From assembly GCA_963565915.1 (NCBI GenBank), contig OY751485.1:3472001-3536000 (forward strand): a DNA stretch of 64,000 nucleotides, given 5' to 3'. Below, in pieces: positions 21,901-30,435 of this stretch. Below the pieces are notes generated by a model. It was not told where the DNA came from. It did no database searches and was given only the letters and a program-made list of their open reading frames with translations. Position 1 is the stretch's first letter. Each line of letters starts with the position of its first letter. This DNA is from Entoloma clypeatum. Lineage: Eukaryota; Basidiomycota; Agaricomycetes; Agaricales; Entolomataceae. Position numbers and translations under genes: made by a program.

Positions 21901-22725
21901 TCGGCAGTCGCGGTAGTCCACTTCGCCCCCTCCATTGGTCGTCACGCTCAAGACCCTCATATGACCAGAGCCAGCGCAGGCAGAAGTCTCGCCCCCGAGA
22001 CTCTCATCGTCGCCACCCTCCTTGGCCTTTGCAAGGTCATCACACATGCACCTTATGTCATGGAGATTCATATCTTCATCCGAAACATACAGGCTGTCCG
22101 ACTCGCCCTCGATACAGGCTCCATTCATGCAGGCCACTCTGTCTCATGCGGCATTTCCCGCCTCCTCCAGCCCTTTCTCGCTGGAGCCGGCATCATCCAT
22201 GTCCACCTAGACACATCTCTCACGTCTGAGTGGGGTTCTGCCTTTTCCGACCCCTCATGTCACTTCAAATCAACCCAAGGAACAGCCCTGTCTCCTCTGT
22301 CGCCAAACTTTGCTGCCACTACCAGTGCCGTGGATGGATGGCGCAAACTTCATTCCACCCCCGAATTCCAAGGTCGCTCCTTCCTCCCTCTCCACACCGG
22401 GGACAAAGAAAAGGTATTCCAACCGGACCACATCAAAGGTGGACCCTGGCTCAATTCCTGGGTGGGCAACAACAACGTGCTGTTCGCTTGCCTCACCCAT
22501 GCCACCCTGGGCCATGCTCCCATCGGTGCCTATAGACAACGCTTCAAGCATCCAGGCCCATTCACATGCGCCTGTGATGATGACACTCTCGAGACGGTCG
22601 ATCACCTTCTCCACAAATGTCCTCTCTTCGATAGGGACGACGCCTCCAACAAACGTTACAATATCAGCAATTTCCTGGGGATGCTCGCAAACCATCCCGC
22701 GTTATTCGCCTTTCCCCCACCCTAA
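18940..22725 (+). pseudogene. LINE-A ORF2: endonuclease-RT-RNase H, one frameshift
   Basis: The order is as follows. An apurinic-type endonuclease shows CTHNVRRTN, FVQEP, GGDFNCPS and SDHVPLTVYLP. RT shows FRPIVLLNTVAKIIEKVIANR, VVAFDVFPSLDH, GVGQGSMLSPILSGIYL and SFVDDGMLIA. The thumb and an RNase H-like region follow, with a terminal Cys/His motif CACDDDTLETVDHLLHKC. The RT active site is FVDD instead of the usual FADD/YADD. The motif A segment FDVFPSLDH looks about three residues shorter than typical FDxAQFFPSLNH (comparison from memory). A frameshift near 21280-21290 separates the frame ending at 21370 from the one ending at 22725. Confidence 0.85.
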
Positions 22726-23198
22726 CTTATCGGGTGAGCTTCAGTGTTATGTTTTCTTTCTTTCATGGTCTCTTTAGTTACTACGGTCTCTGCCTACGGG
22801 CATATGTAGTTTATATACGGGGTCTGTTCTGGTGGACTTGATCCATGGGCAGACCCCACTCTTGGATACTTATATATTTCTCTCTCTGCACATGTGCCGT
22901 GACCACAGGGCATTACTCTCCAATACTCTTGTATGTAGTTCTCGTTAAATTTGTAACTTAGTGTACAAGACCGGACTGCGATCGGGCGCCGGAATATAAA
23001 TTGAGGTTTTTAAAAAAAAAAAAAAAAAAAACCTGAGCTAACCACAGGCACCCTCTTCCTCTAACCACCACCATTGATTGTTAGGCGCCCGCACTTTTCG
23101 TCGATCCATGCTGGTTGTAGTAGCACAGTAGCATCCAACACATCCTCTGTGCAGGTCTGGGTCTCTGACCCTGCATTGATACTACGATCTCATCCTTC

Positions 23199-23699
23199 AT
23201 GTCTCGCAAGAAGCCTTCCAAGCAGCAGAATGCACCTAGTGTGCCCGTTCCTGGCGCTCGCCCCCGTAACAATGATCTTCTCCCAGATAATCATCCTCTC
23301 CACAAATACTTGGTTTGCCCCGTTTTTGCCAACATAGAACACACCGATTTCCTCGGCGATCTCGAATGTTCATTCTGCATGGACACCGTGAATTACTACT
23401 TTTGTGAGTCCCCTTTCAACTTTTTTGAACTGTCCCCAACATTCCGAAACCGTCTAAAATACTTCTCGTCATGGATTGACCATTACACAGAACACCGACA
23501 GTTGGCAAACTCGTCCATCCAGATGCCTTCACCACCCCCTCCCCCACCAGCACCAGCTGCCCGCCAGTCCTGCTTGATGCAGACTCTCCCTCCCACGCAC
23601 AAGGCACGTTCCTCGCAAACGCCTCATGCCCCCCACGCCTCTGCAGCAGCCCAGACCTCTGGTCCAGACCCGCTACAAGTGCCCACCCTTGAGTCCTGA
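23199..23699 (+). CDS. LINE-B ORF: hypothetical protein
   Basis: 166 aa from ATG 23199. It begins with a basic N-terminus (MSRKKPSKQQN). A central segment has ECSFCMDTVNYYFCESPFNF and FRNRLKYFSSWIDHYTEHRQ. The tail is Pro/Ala-rich. No domain was recognised and it does not resemble LINE-A ORF1. The cysteines are too few for a CCHC knuckle. It may be a captured host sequence; whether it is translated is unknown. Confidence 0.4.
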   Translation: MSRKKPSKQQNAPSVPVPGARPRNNDLLPDNHPLHKYLVCPVFANIEHTDFLGDLECSFCMDTVNYYFCESPFNFFELSPTFRNRLKYFSSWIDHYTEHRQLANSSIQMPSPPPPPPAPAARQSCLMQTLPPTHKARSSQTPHAPHASAAAQTSGPDPLQVPTLES

Positions 23700-24048
23700 G
23701 CCCCCTCGTGTGTCTGCCCCCAAATGCGGCGGCCCACCTCCCCCTCTCCGGAAGGCTTTCTCCCCTTTGCTTCCGCCTTTTCCCCCCAGGATGCATTCTC
23801 CATGCCCTCCCTCTCCCTCTTTCTTCCCCTACATGGGACCCCCGCCGGGATTGCCGCAACCACGGCCCTCCTACCTCCCCGCGTTCTTGAAGAACTCCAA
23901 CCCTAAGGCTGCACCTCAACCTGCCCCCTCTGTTCCCCTTCCCTCCCGCTCGTCTGGCCTGTCCAAGGTCACGCTCCCGCTGATCCGATGGGCCGCCGAT
24001 GGGATCCCAATGATTACATGGCAAATGTTCTCGTCCCCTTCCGTCTGA
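23626..24048 (+). CDS. LINE-B proline-rich frame
   Basis: A 140-codon frame overlapping the end of the previous ORF in the +1 frame. It is very Pro/Ser-rich (PPPPLRKAF, FPPRMHSPCPPSPS). It may be the continuation of the 166-aa ORF after a frameshift, or only a low-complexity by-product of C-rich DNA. No function can be assigned. Confidence 0.25.
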   Translation: MPPTPLQQPRPLVQTRYKCPPLSPEPPRVSAPKCGGPPPPLRKAFSPLLPPFPPRMHSPCPPSPSFFPYMGPPPGLPQPRPSYLPAFLKNSNPKAAPQPAPSVPLPSRSSGLSKVTLPLIRWAADGIPMITWQMFSSPSV

Positions 24049-24449
24049 AGTCTTTTCTTTCTTTCATGTATAAGGAATGGGCTAGCACCCCCGTACGTCT
24101 CTCTTTCTGGTTTTCATTTTGTCCTACTTTTCTATATACAACACATCACCTACAACACACTGTCTCAATATCCTTTCACGGACGTTTCAGTGTCCATCTC
24201 TATCCTTTACTTATCGGATACACACATAGGCCATCCCCAGAGGGCCTTACTCTACCATGCTACTCATACCGCGGTCCCTGCTTAGCAGTAGTGGTTACCC
24301 CTTGTACCTAGTACAGACCGGACTGCGATCAGGCGCTGGTATATAAATTGAGGTTTTTTAAAAAAAAAAAAAAAAAAACCTGAGCTAACCAATTCAGGCA
24401 ACTTGCAAATATGGCATGCACCCCAATATGAGTTCTGTGGCATATTACT

Positions 24450-24759
24450 TGTTAAAACTTTTCCCATCACGTAGATTAGATTAGATTAGATTACATCACG
24501 TGACCTTTACATATCTTCATTACATACTTGTTTGGTTGGTACAAACAGTAGTACGGTATATAAGACCAGGAAACTGTCAATATCAACAAGTTGTCTCTTG
24601 ACTCTTAACCAGCTCCATCGCTCTCACCAGCCTCAACCGCTCTCACTAGCCTTACCCCCCCCAAACCATGTAAGTGACCATAGCGGTATCGTAGAGTACT
24701 TCCACTGTAGCTATGTTGCTCAGTACATCTGTGGCTAGCGCCCAGGTGGAACTTCAACA
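24450..24759 (+). repeat. Copia-P 5' LTR
   Basis: TGTTAAAA...CAACA, 310 bp. It contains a short GATTA/TTAGA microsatellite near 24475-24494, a CACGTG-type box (CATCACGTGACC) and a TATA-like GTATATAAGACC. Confidence 0.95.
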
Positions 24760-24771
24760 GGTTATGGGCCC
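24760..24771 (+). promoter_or_regulatory. Copia-P primer-binding site (initiator tRNA-Met anticodon arm)
   Basis: GGTTATGGGCCC directly abuts the LTR and is complementary to GGGCCCAUAACC of the eukaryotic initiator tRNA-Met anticodon stem-loop. The complement is internal to the tRNA and not its 3' end, as in Drosophila copia, which is primed by a half-tRNA. Confidence 0.7.
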
Positions 24772-24846
24772 CGGATAGCAGAGGGACTTGGGAAACGCTG
24801 GCAACAGCGAGTACCTGCCCACTCTACCCTGGTTGGCAAAGAACCG

Positions 24847-24914
24847 ATCGAAAGATCTAGGTTCTGAGTCTTACTTCTTCATCGAAAGATCTAGGTTCTG
24901 AGTCTTACTTCTTC
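24847..24914 (+). repeat. 34-bp perfect tandem duplication in the Copia-P leader
   Basis: A 34-bp unit starting ATCGAAAGATCTAGG at 24847-24880 is repeated exactly at 24881-24914, between the primer site and the ATG at 25160. It is presumably a recent duplication in the untranslated leader. Confidence 0.9.
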
Positions 24915-25159
24915 ACATATGAACCTGGGAACGTCATTACGACAAGTACCTGTCATGAAACGTCCCTAAGGGGATTGACCTAGTACACTCCATGTGGAAA
25001 CATTGATCACACCTTATACGTTTCTGACATATAAAGGGTTTTCCCATGACCGCTATTCCTGAAGGGAATATGTCATAAGGAATCATTCAATTGTTTTCTC
25101 GAATCATATTCATAAAACACATCACTGATTGAGAACCCTTTTTAGATTCATTCAAAAAA

Positions 25160-28100
25160 ATGTCTACCTCTCGTTCTGCCCTCGACACGATCACTGCCTT
25201 TGACGGCATCGACTACCGGAGCTGGGCCGAGAAAATGAAGTCTTACCTCCTCCATCAAGGAGTCTGGCGCCTTGTTTCTGGCGACATCCCCCGCCCTGTC
25301 ATCGCCGACTTCACCACCACAGTCTCCACCCCTGGGGCCACTGCTACTGCTCCCCCTGTGCTGGCCACCACGGTCGACCAGCCCGGCTTCCGCAAGGAAG
25401 AAAAAGCCTGGATCAGGGACGATGACATAGCTCTTGGGGCGATACGCCTGAAGGTCTCCGAGGCGATCAGACGCCACATCAAGGACGCCACTTCCTCGAA
25501 AGACGCCTGGAAGTCATTAAAGGATGCCTACTCCAAGGTATCCCCGGCCGTCATCTTCGGCGACTTCAAGGCCGCCGCCACCTACAAGCTCTCTGGACGC
25601 GACCCCGTCCCTGAAATCGAGCGCCTGGGGTCTCTTTTCGCTCGGCTCGCTGATTCGAACTTTGACGTCCCCGATCTGATGCAGGCAATGATCCTGGCAA
25701 ATGCAATTCCCGACGCCTGGTCGTCACTCTCCACCGCCCTCTTCCAGGTCTATGACGCCGACGATTTCACCTACAAGGCCGTCGCCGAAAGCATCATATC
25801 AGAGTACCGGCGCAAGTATTCGATTGGGTCCACTCGTATGTCCAACGAGCAGGCCCGGAAAATCTCCGGGACAAAGCGCAAGGGGCAGGACCCCAAATGG
25901 GAAAAGCAGCAAAAGCCGAGTACCTCGCAGAACGACGCTGACGAGCAGCCTAACTCGACTGACCATAGTACCGCTTCTGAAAAGAAGAAGGGAAAAGGAC
26001 GCTGGCGCAATCAGAAGAAGAACGCCAACACTGCGGACAACGCGTCCGACCATGCGGAAGAAACGGTTGAGTTCGTTGCTCCTGCCATCCACTTCCCTCC
26101 TCTTCCGACACCGTCCTTCACAACCGTCACTGGGCGCGGAAAAACTATGAGTACCGCCCAGCCAGACTCTCAAAAGATGCAGTCGCTCCTTCAGCGAATG
26201 AACCCCCCTCCGTCACAGTACACCGGGCTTCCTTCTGGAAAACCGTCCGTGTGGAAAAAGAACGACCATGTCCGCAAACTCGCACGCGGCATTGGTGCTC
26301 GCCCCTCAGGATCCAATCTTCGTATCCTAGATACCATCATTCCTGACATCGACGAAAGGCCGGCTAAACAGCGTCGCGTAGCCCCGTCGATAGAAGAATC
26401 TCTGAAAATGATGGACATAGACCATCAAAGCAAGCGGATGGGGCCGGAACAATTCGAAGATGGGCTGATCGAACTTGACGGTTCGTCACATTCTTCTCTC
26501 AAACTTGACCAAATGGGAAATGCTAATAATCACGCACAGACGTTTGAATTTATATTAGCCAGTACCGATGCAAATAGTATAGATCTCTTTAGCGATGATC
26601 TGTACAAAAAATATACCAAGCATTTTGCGTCCTGCACACACTGCAAAGAGAAAGAACGCGCTCAGTGGATCTTAGATTCCGGCGCTTCATTACACTTTAC
26701 CCATGAGTTCAAAGACTTCGCATATTACAGGCCTCTCAAGGCTAAGCGATTTGTCCAAACAGCTGCAAAGGGAAAGAAACTGGAAATTCTCGGAGTTGGG
26801 GCCGTTCCAGTACGGCATACCCTAAATGGGGAAACTAAAACTCATCTCCTACGACCGGTATTTTATATTCTGGATATGGACACACGTCTACTGTCCCTAG
26901 GCGTCTTCCTTAACCATGGTTACAAAGTTGATGGAATGCGTGGAGAAATTAATATCTCTAAAGGGCTGAACAAAATACAGTTTTCGCCTCATTTCATCGG
27001 ACAAACCATTTACTGGTTAGACACTGAAATACGCTACGACCAAATCCACGCGATCTCTAGCGAAATCACTGTTGAAACCTGGCATAAACGCCTTGGCCAC
27101 CCAAATGACCAGGCGCTCAATAAGATTCCCACCAGTACCAAAGGAGTACCCAAAACGTTAGTACGTGAGAAATCACAGGAAAGCTGCACGGGGTGTCTAA
27201 AAGGGAAAATGCCGAATCAATCTTACCCTAACTCGGTGACAAGGGCTGTCAAACCCTTTGATTTGATCCATTCGGACTTGAAACAGATATCCACGGCATC
27301 GTACCACAAGTACAAATATTTCCTTACCTTTTTGGATGATTTTTCTTCCCATGTCTGGGTCGTCTTGCTTAGGAAGAAGTCAGGCGCCATCACGGCGCTG
27401 AAACAATTCCTTGCGATGATCCAGAATCAATTCGCCGCCACCCCTAAAAAATGGCGGGTTGATGGAGGTGGAGAATTCAACGAATACAAGGATGTACTTG
27501 CCGATCATGGAATTCTGATCGACGTCACACTCCCATATCAGCATCAGCAGAATGGTAGAGCAGAACGAATAAATCGAACTCTGTGGGAAAAATCTCAGGC
27601 ATTACGTTTCGACGCATGTCTACCGCCGATGTGGTGGGAATTCTGTTTGGAACATGCAGCATTTCTATACAACAGAACCCCCATGCGGCGTCTTGAATGG
27701 AAAACCCCTCATTTCAGGGTGACCAATGAGATCCCCGACTTGTCCAGCGTCAGAGTCTTCGGGTGCCAAGCATACGTATATATCCCAAAAGAAAAACGCA
27801 GAAACTCCCTGGAGTCAAGATCTCGATTGATGATTTATCTCGGATCAAAACCAGGGGTCAAAGGATACCGCTTCATGGATCCTGAGACTAACACGATTTT
27901 CATGGGTGGGAAAGCTATCTTTGATGAAAGCAAGTACCCTAGATGCCACATCGACCCTTTGCCAGAAAACCATCCAGAAATGGAAAACCCAGAGCCGGCT
28001 GATGAGTTTGAGGATCTCATCCCTGGCAGCAACGACGACGATAGTCACAATGAAACACCTCAGGACTCAGTTCCCATTGAACAGGATCAACCTGAATCAG

Positions 28101-29887
28101 ACAACGAAATACCTGCCAGTGAGCCTGATGACGAACCACGAGTACCCACTCCGGAACCCGAGCAAGTACCAGATCGACCGATCAGGGAACGACGAGTTCG
28201 GAAGATGCCAGGAAGCATCTATGGGGAAGACACTCCAGCGTCTGATCTTGAAAAATTAGATCGAAGACGGAGATTGGGCGGTCAAACGGCATGGATGAAT
28301 GACCTCCTGATGGAGGCGATATCAGCCCAAGTTGGCATCGTTGAAATGTCCCATAAAGACATACACCCTCTTCCAAATAAAGAAGACTGGTATGCGGCTG
28401 AACGTAAAGAGCTAGACATGCTCAAACGCCGCGGGGTGATCACGGAGCTAGTACCCCTGCCTGCAGGGAGGAAAGCTCTAAGGAACAAATGGGTTTACAA
28501 TGAAAAATCTGATGGGCGTCTGAAAGCGCGCCTCGTCGCAAAAGGCTTCTCACAGGTAGAAGGGATCGACTTTGATCAGATCTTCTCACCAGTCGTGAGA
28601 TATGAAACCGTCCGACTAATACTGGCATTGACAGCCCTTGAAGGGTGGTTCATGACACTTTTGGACGTCTCATCAGCCTTCCTCTATGGAACGCTCCGTG
28701 AGGTCATCTACATGCGACAGCCTGAGGGCTACGTAGTAAAGGGAAAAGAACACCTCGTGTACCGACTATACAAAGCTCTATATGGACTTAAGCAGGCCGC
28801 ATTAGCCTGGTGGAGAGAACTTGATTCCTCCATGAAAAAGCTCGGCTTTGTCCGGCTTCACTCCGATGCGGGAGTGTTCATTCACAAAAGTACCAACGGG
28901 GAAATTGTAATTGCCGTCATCTATGTCGACGACTCTGCTTTTCTCGGCACAAACCGGGAATATACGCTAGAAAAGAAGAAGGCCTTCATGACAACATGGG
29001 AATGTAGGGACCTAGGTCACCTAGTGCCCGATGGGGAACCAAAGGAATTTCTCTCAATCCAAATAAGGCAACGTGGGAAGAGGATCTTCATTGATCAAGT
29101 ACCTTACCTTGAGAAAATTCTGGCACGCATGGGGATGAGCGAATCTAATGCCACCCATACCCCACTCCCTACGGGCTACAAACCCATGGCGTCCGAAGAT
29201 GAACCCAATGCGGAACTCCGATCTAAGTACCAATCCGTCATCGGATCACTCCTATATCTGATGATTGGAACAAGGCCTGACATCTGCTTTGCTGTAATCA
29301 AAATGTCCCAATTTTCCGCAAATCCCACCAAACGCCATTTAGAGGTGGCTAGGGATATTTGCAGATATTTGAAGGCAACGAAAAATTACGCGATCATGTA
29401 CGATGGGGACTCAGGGAAAGGGATCTATGCATTCACAGACTCCGACTGGGCGTCAGATGAAAACACGAGGAGGTCTACCACCGGCTTCTTCATATCACTG
29501 GCGTCTGGAGCGATAACATGGGTATCATCGGCGCAAAAGACCATCGCCCTCTCTTCTACAGAAGCAGAGTATATGGCGCTATCAGATTGCAGTCGCGCAG
29601 CAACATGGCTGAGAAGCATGCTTGCCGAACTTGGAATGCAGATCGGGTCAGTACCGATCTACGGAGATAACAACGGCTCCGTCTTTATCGCATCCAACCC
29701 TGTAACTGAGAAGCGATCCAAGCACATTGACGTGCGATTCCACTTCGTCAGAGAAAAAGTCTCCGAAGGAATTATTACGGTCGAATTCATCGAAGGAGTG
29801 AATAACCCTGCAGACCTTTTGACTAAAAATCTGGGGAAAATCCTCTTTTCCAAGTTTATCCCATACTTCGGACTGATAAAGAACTAG
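25160..29887 (+). CDS. Copia-P Gag-Pol polyprotein
   Basis: 1575 aa, intact. Gag (residues 1 to about 300) has the copia-type N-terminus (FDGIDYRSWAEKMKSYLL) and a Lys-rich end, but no CCHC knuckle that I can see. The protease has WILDSGASLHF (Asp near residue 506). The integrase has the HHCC finger (WHKRLGHPND...CTGCLKGK) and catalytic blocks HSDL, VDGGGEF and NGRAERINRTL. RT has ARLVAKGFSQ, LLDVSSAFLYG, YGLKQAALAW and YVDD at about residue 1255. RNase H has FTDSDWASDE, SSTEAEYMAL and YGDNNGSV. The copia order PR-IN-RT-RH is clear. A single frame without shift is usual for many Ty1/copia elements, with Gag excess set by other means. Confidence 0.95.
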   Translation: MSTSRSALDTITAFDGIDYRSWAEKMKSYLLHQGVWRLVSGDIPRPVIADFTTTVSTPGATATAPPVLATTVDQPGFRKEEKAWIRDDDIALGAIRLKVSEAIRRHIKDATSSKDAWKSLKDAYSKVSPAVIFGDFKAAATYKLSGRDPVPEIERLGSLFARLADSNFDVPDLMQAMILANAIPDAWSSLSTALFQVYDADDFTYKAVAESIISEYRRKYSIGSTRMSNEQARKISGTKRKGQDPKWEKQQKPSTSQNDADEQPNSTDHSTASEKKKGKGRWRNQKKNANTADNASDHAEETVEFVAPAIHFPPLPTPSFTTVTGRGKTMSTAQPDSQKMQSLLQRMNPPPSQYTGLPSGKPSVWKKNDHVRKLARGIGARPSGSNLRILDTIIPDIDERPAKQRRVAPSIEESLKMMDIDHQSKRMGPEQFEDGLIELDGSSHSSLKLDQMGNANNHAQTFEFILASTDANSIDLFSDDLYKKYTKHFASCTHCKEKERAQWILDSGASLHFTHEFKDFAYYRPLKAKRFVQTAAKGKKLEILGVGAVPVRHTLNGETKTHLLRPVFYILDMDTRLLSLGVFLNHGYKVDGMRGEINISKGLNKIQFSPHFIGQTIYWLDTEIRYDQIHAISSEITVETWHKRLGHPNDQALNKIPTSTKGVPKTLVREKSQESCTGCLKGKMPNQSYPNSVTRAVKPFDLIHSDLKQISTASYHKYKYFLTFLDDFSSHVWVVLLRKKSGAITALKQFLAMIQNQFAATPKKWRVDGGGEFNEYKDVLADHGILIDVTLPYQHQQNGRAERINRTLWEKSQALRFDACLPPMWWEFCLEHAAFLYNRTPMRRLEWKTPHFRVTNEIPDLSSVRVFGCQAYVYIPKEKRRNSLESRSRLMIYLGSKPGVKGYRFMDPETNTIFMGGKAIFDESKYPRCHIDPLPENHPEMENPEPADEFEDLIPGSNDDDSHNETPQDSVPIEQDQPESDNEIPASEPDDEPRVPTPEPEQVPDRPIRERRVRKMPGSIYGEDTPASDLEKLDRRRRLGGQTAWMNDLLMEAISAQVGIVEMSHKDIHPLPNKEDWYAAERKELDMLKRRGVITELVPLPAGRKALRNKWVYNEKSDGRLKARLVAKGFSQVEGIDFDQIFSPVVRYETVRLILALTALEGWFMTLLDVSSAFLYGTLREVIYMRQPEGYVVKGKEHLVYRLYKALYGLKQAALAWWRELDSSMKKLGFVRLHSDAGVFIHKSTNGEIVIAVIYVDDSAFLGTNREYTLEKKKAFMTTWECRDLGHLVPDGEPKEFLSIQIRQRGKRIFIDQVPYLEKILARMGMSESNATHTPLPTGYKPMASEDEPNAELRSKYQSVIGSLLYLMIGTRPDICFAVIKMSQFSANPTKRHLEVARDICRYLKATKNYAIMYDGDSGKGIYAFTDSDWASDENTRRSTTGFFISLASGAITWVSSAQKTIALSSTEAEYMALSDCSRAATWLRSMLAELGMQIGSVPIYGDNNGSVFIASNPVTEKRSKHIDVRFHFVREKVSEGIITVEFIEGVNNPADLLTKNLGKILFSKFIPYFGLIKN

Positions 29888-29964
29888 GCGAAACAAAAAG
29901 TACCTATATATATATGTGGGAAAAAGTAAGATGTATTTAGAAGTATGTACTAAATATGGGGGGG

Positions 29965-30274
29965 TGTTAAAACTTTTCCCATCACGTAGATTAGATTAGA
30001 TTAGATTACATCACGTGACCTTTACATATCTTCATTACATACTTGTTTGGTTGGTACAAACAGTAGTACGGTATATAAGACCAGGAAACTGTCAATATCA
30101 ACAAGTTGTCTCTTGACTCTTAACCAGCTCCATCGCTCTCACCAGCCTCAACCGCTCTCACTAGCCTTACCCCCCCCAAACCATGTAAGTGACCATAGTG
30201 GTATCGTAGAGTACTTCCACTGTAGCTATGTTGCTCAGTACATCTGTGGCTAGCGCCCAGGTGGAACTTCAACA
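29965..30274 (+). repeat. Copia-P 3' LTR
   Basis: 310 bp, one C-to-T difference from the 5' LTR, at a CpG. It is followed by the duplicated TTACT. Confidence 0.95.
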
Positions 30275-30293
30275 TTACTAATCCAACAGTATG

Positions 30294-30335
30294 TAACGTG
30301 ATTGTGAATCACTTGGCGCGATGTAATGTTCAACA
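30294..30335 (-). repeat. Copia-M 3' LTR, last part
   Basis: The 42 bp ending GTAATGTTCAACA match the end of the 5' LTR at 45155. The adjacent internal sequence, read on the minus strand as ACTGAGGAGGAG, is the polypurine tract. Confidence 0.85.
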
Positions 30336-30435
30336 CTCCTCCTCAGTGCAGCAAGCAGTGAGGAAAAGGGACAGAAAAGAAAATAAGTAAGAAAAAGAAA
30401 TAAAGGAGAAAAACTCCTCCTCGCACATATGCCAA

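Larger units (their letters stand above)
9481..23030 (+). mobile_element. LINE-A: full-length APE-type non-LTR retrotransposon (split by Gypsy-S)
   Basis: The element runs from a pyrimidine-rich 5' end at 9481 to a poly(A) tail at about 23012-23030. It is flanked by AACCTGAGCTAACCA (9466-9480 and 23030-23044). Without Gypsy-S it is about 6.56 kb, with two overlapping ORFs: ORF1 with CCHC-type knuckles, and ORF2 with endonuclease, RT and RNase H-like regions. The 3' end is GGACTGCGATCGGGCGCC, then ATATAAATTGAGG and poly(A). Each ORF has a frameshift and ORF1 also has a stop, so this copy is inactive. Confidence 0.9.
23045..24378 (+). mobile_element. LINE-B: short non-autonomous LINE-A relative
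   Basis: It sits directly after LINE-A's tail and target repeat, and ends in its own poly(A) followed by the same AACCTGAGCTAACCA (24377-24391). Its 5' end (CTCTTCCTCTAACCACCACC..., TTAGGCGCCCGC) and last 50 bp (CGGACTGCGATCAGGCGCTG, ATATAAATTGAGG) match LINE-A closely, but the 1.2 kb between is unrelated and lacks RT. This is a LINE-derived parasite presumably mobilised by LINE-A proteins. Confidence 0.8.
24450..30274 (+). mobile_element. Copia-P: complete young Ty1/copia element
   Basis: LTRs of 310 bp (24450-24759 and 29965-30274) differ at one site (CGG versus TGG near the 3' part). The target duplication is TTACT (24445-24449 and 30275-30279). One intact Gag-Pol ORF spans the interior. 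A G-rich polypurine tract (ATGGGGGGG) precedes the 3' LTR. It inserted into the 247-bp LTR-like element, 58 bp past LINE-B. Confidence 0.95.
9301..30288. mobile_element. 247-bp solo-LTR-like element with tRNA-like segment (split)
   Basis: The element begins TGTTAAAAGATATG at 9301 and ends ATCCAACA at 30288, flanked by GTATG on both sides (9296-9300 and 30289-30293). Removing the nested insertions leaves 9301-9480, 24392-24449 and 30280-30288, about 247 bp. TG...CA ends and a 5-bp duplication are LTR hallmarks, so a solo LTR or a TRIM-like element is the simplest reading. Unusually, it carries a tRNA-like sequence (9314-9386), so a tRNA-derived SINE is the alternative. Confidence 0.65.

Noticed and set aside
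24475..24494. Telomere-like GATTA/TTAGA repeats (also at 29990-30010)
   Set aside because: They are short microsatellites at the same place in both Copia-P LTRs and do not match a TTAGGG telomere array.
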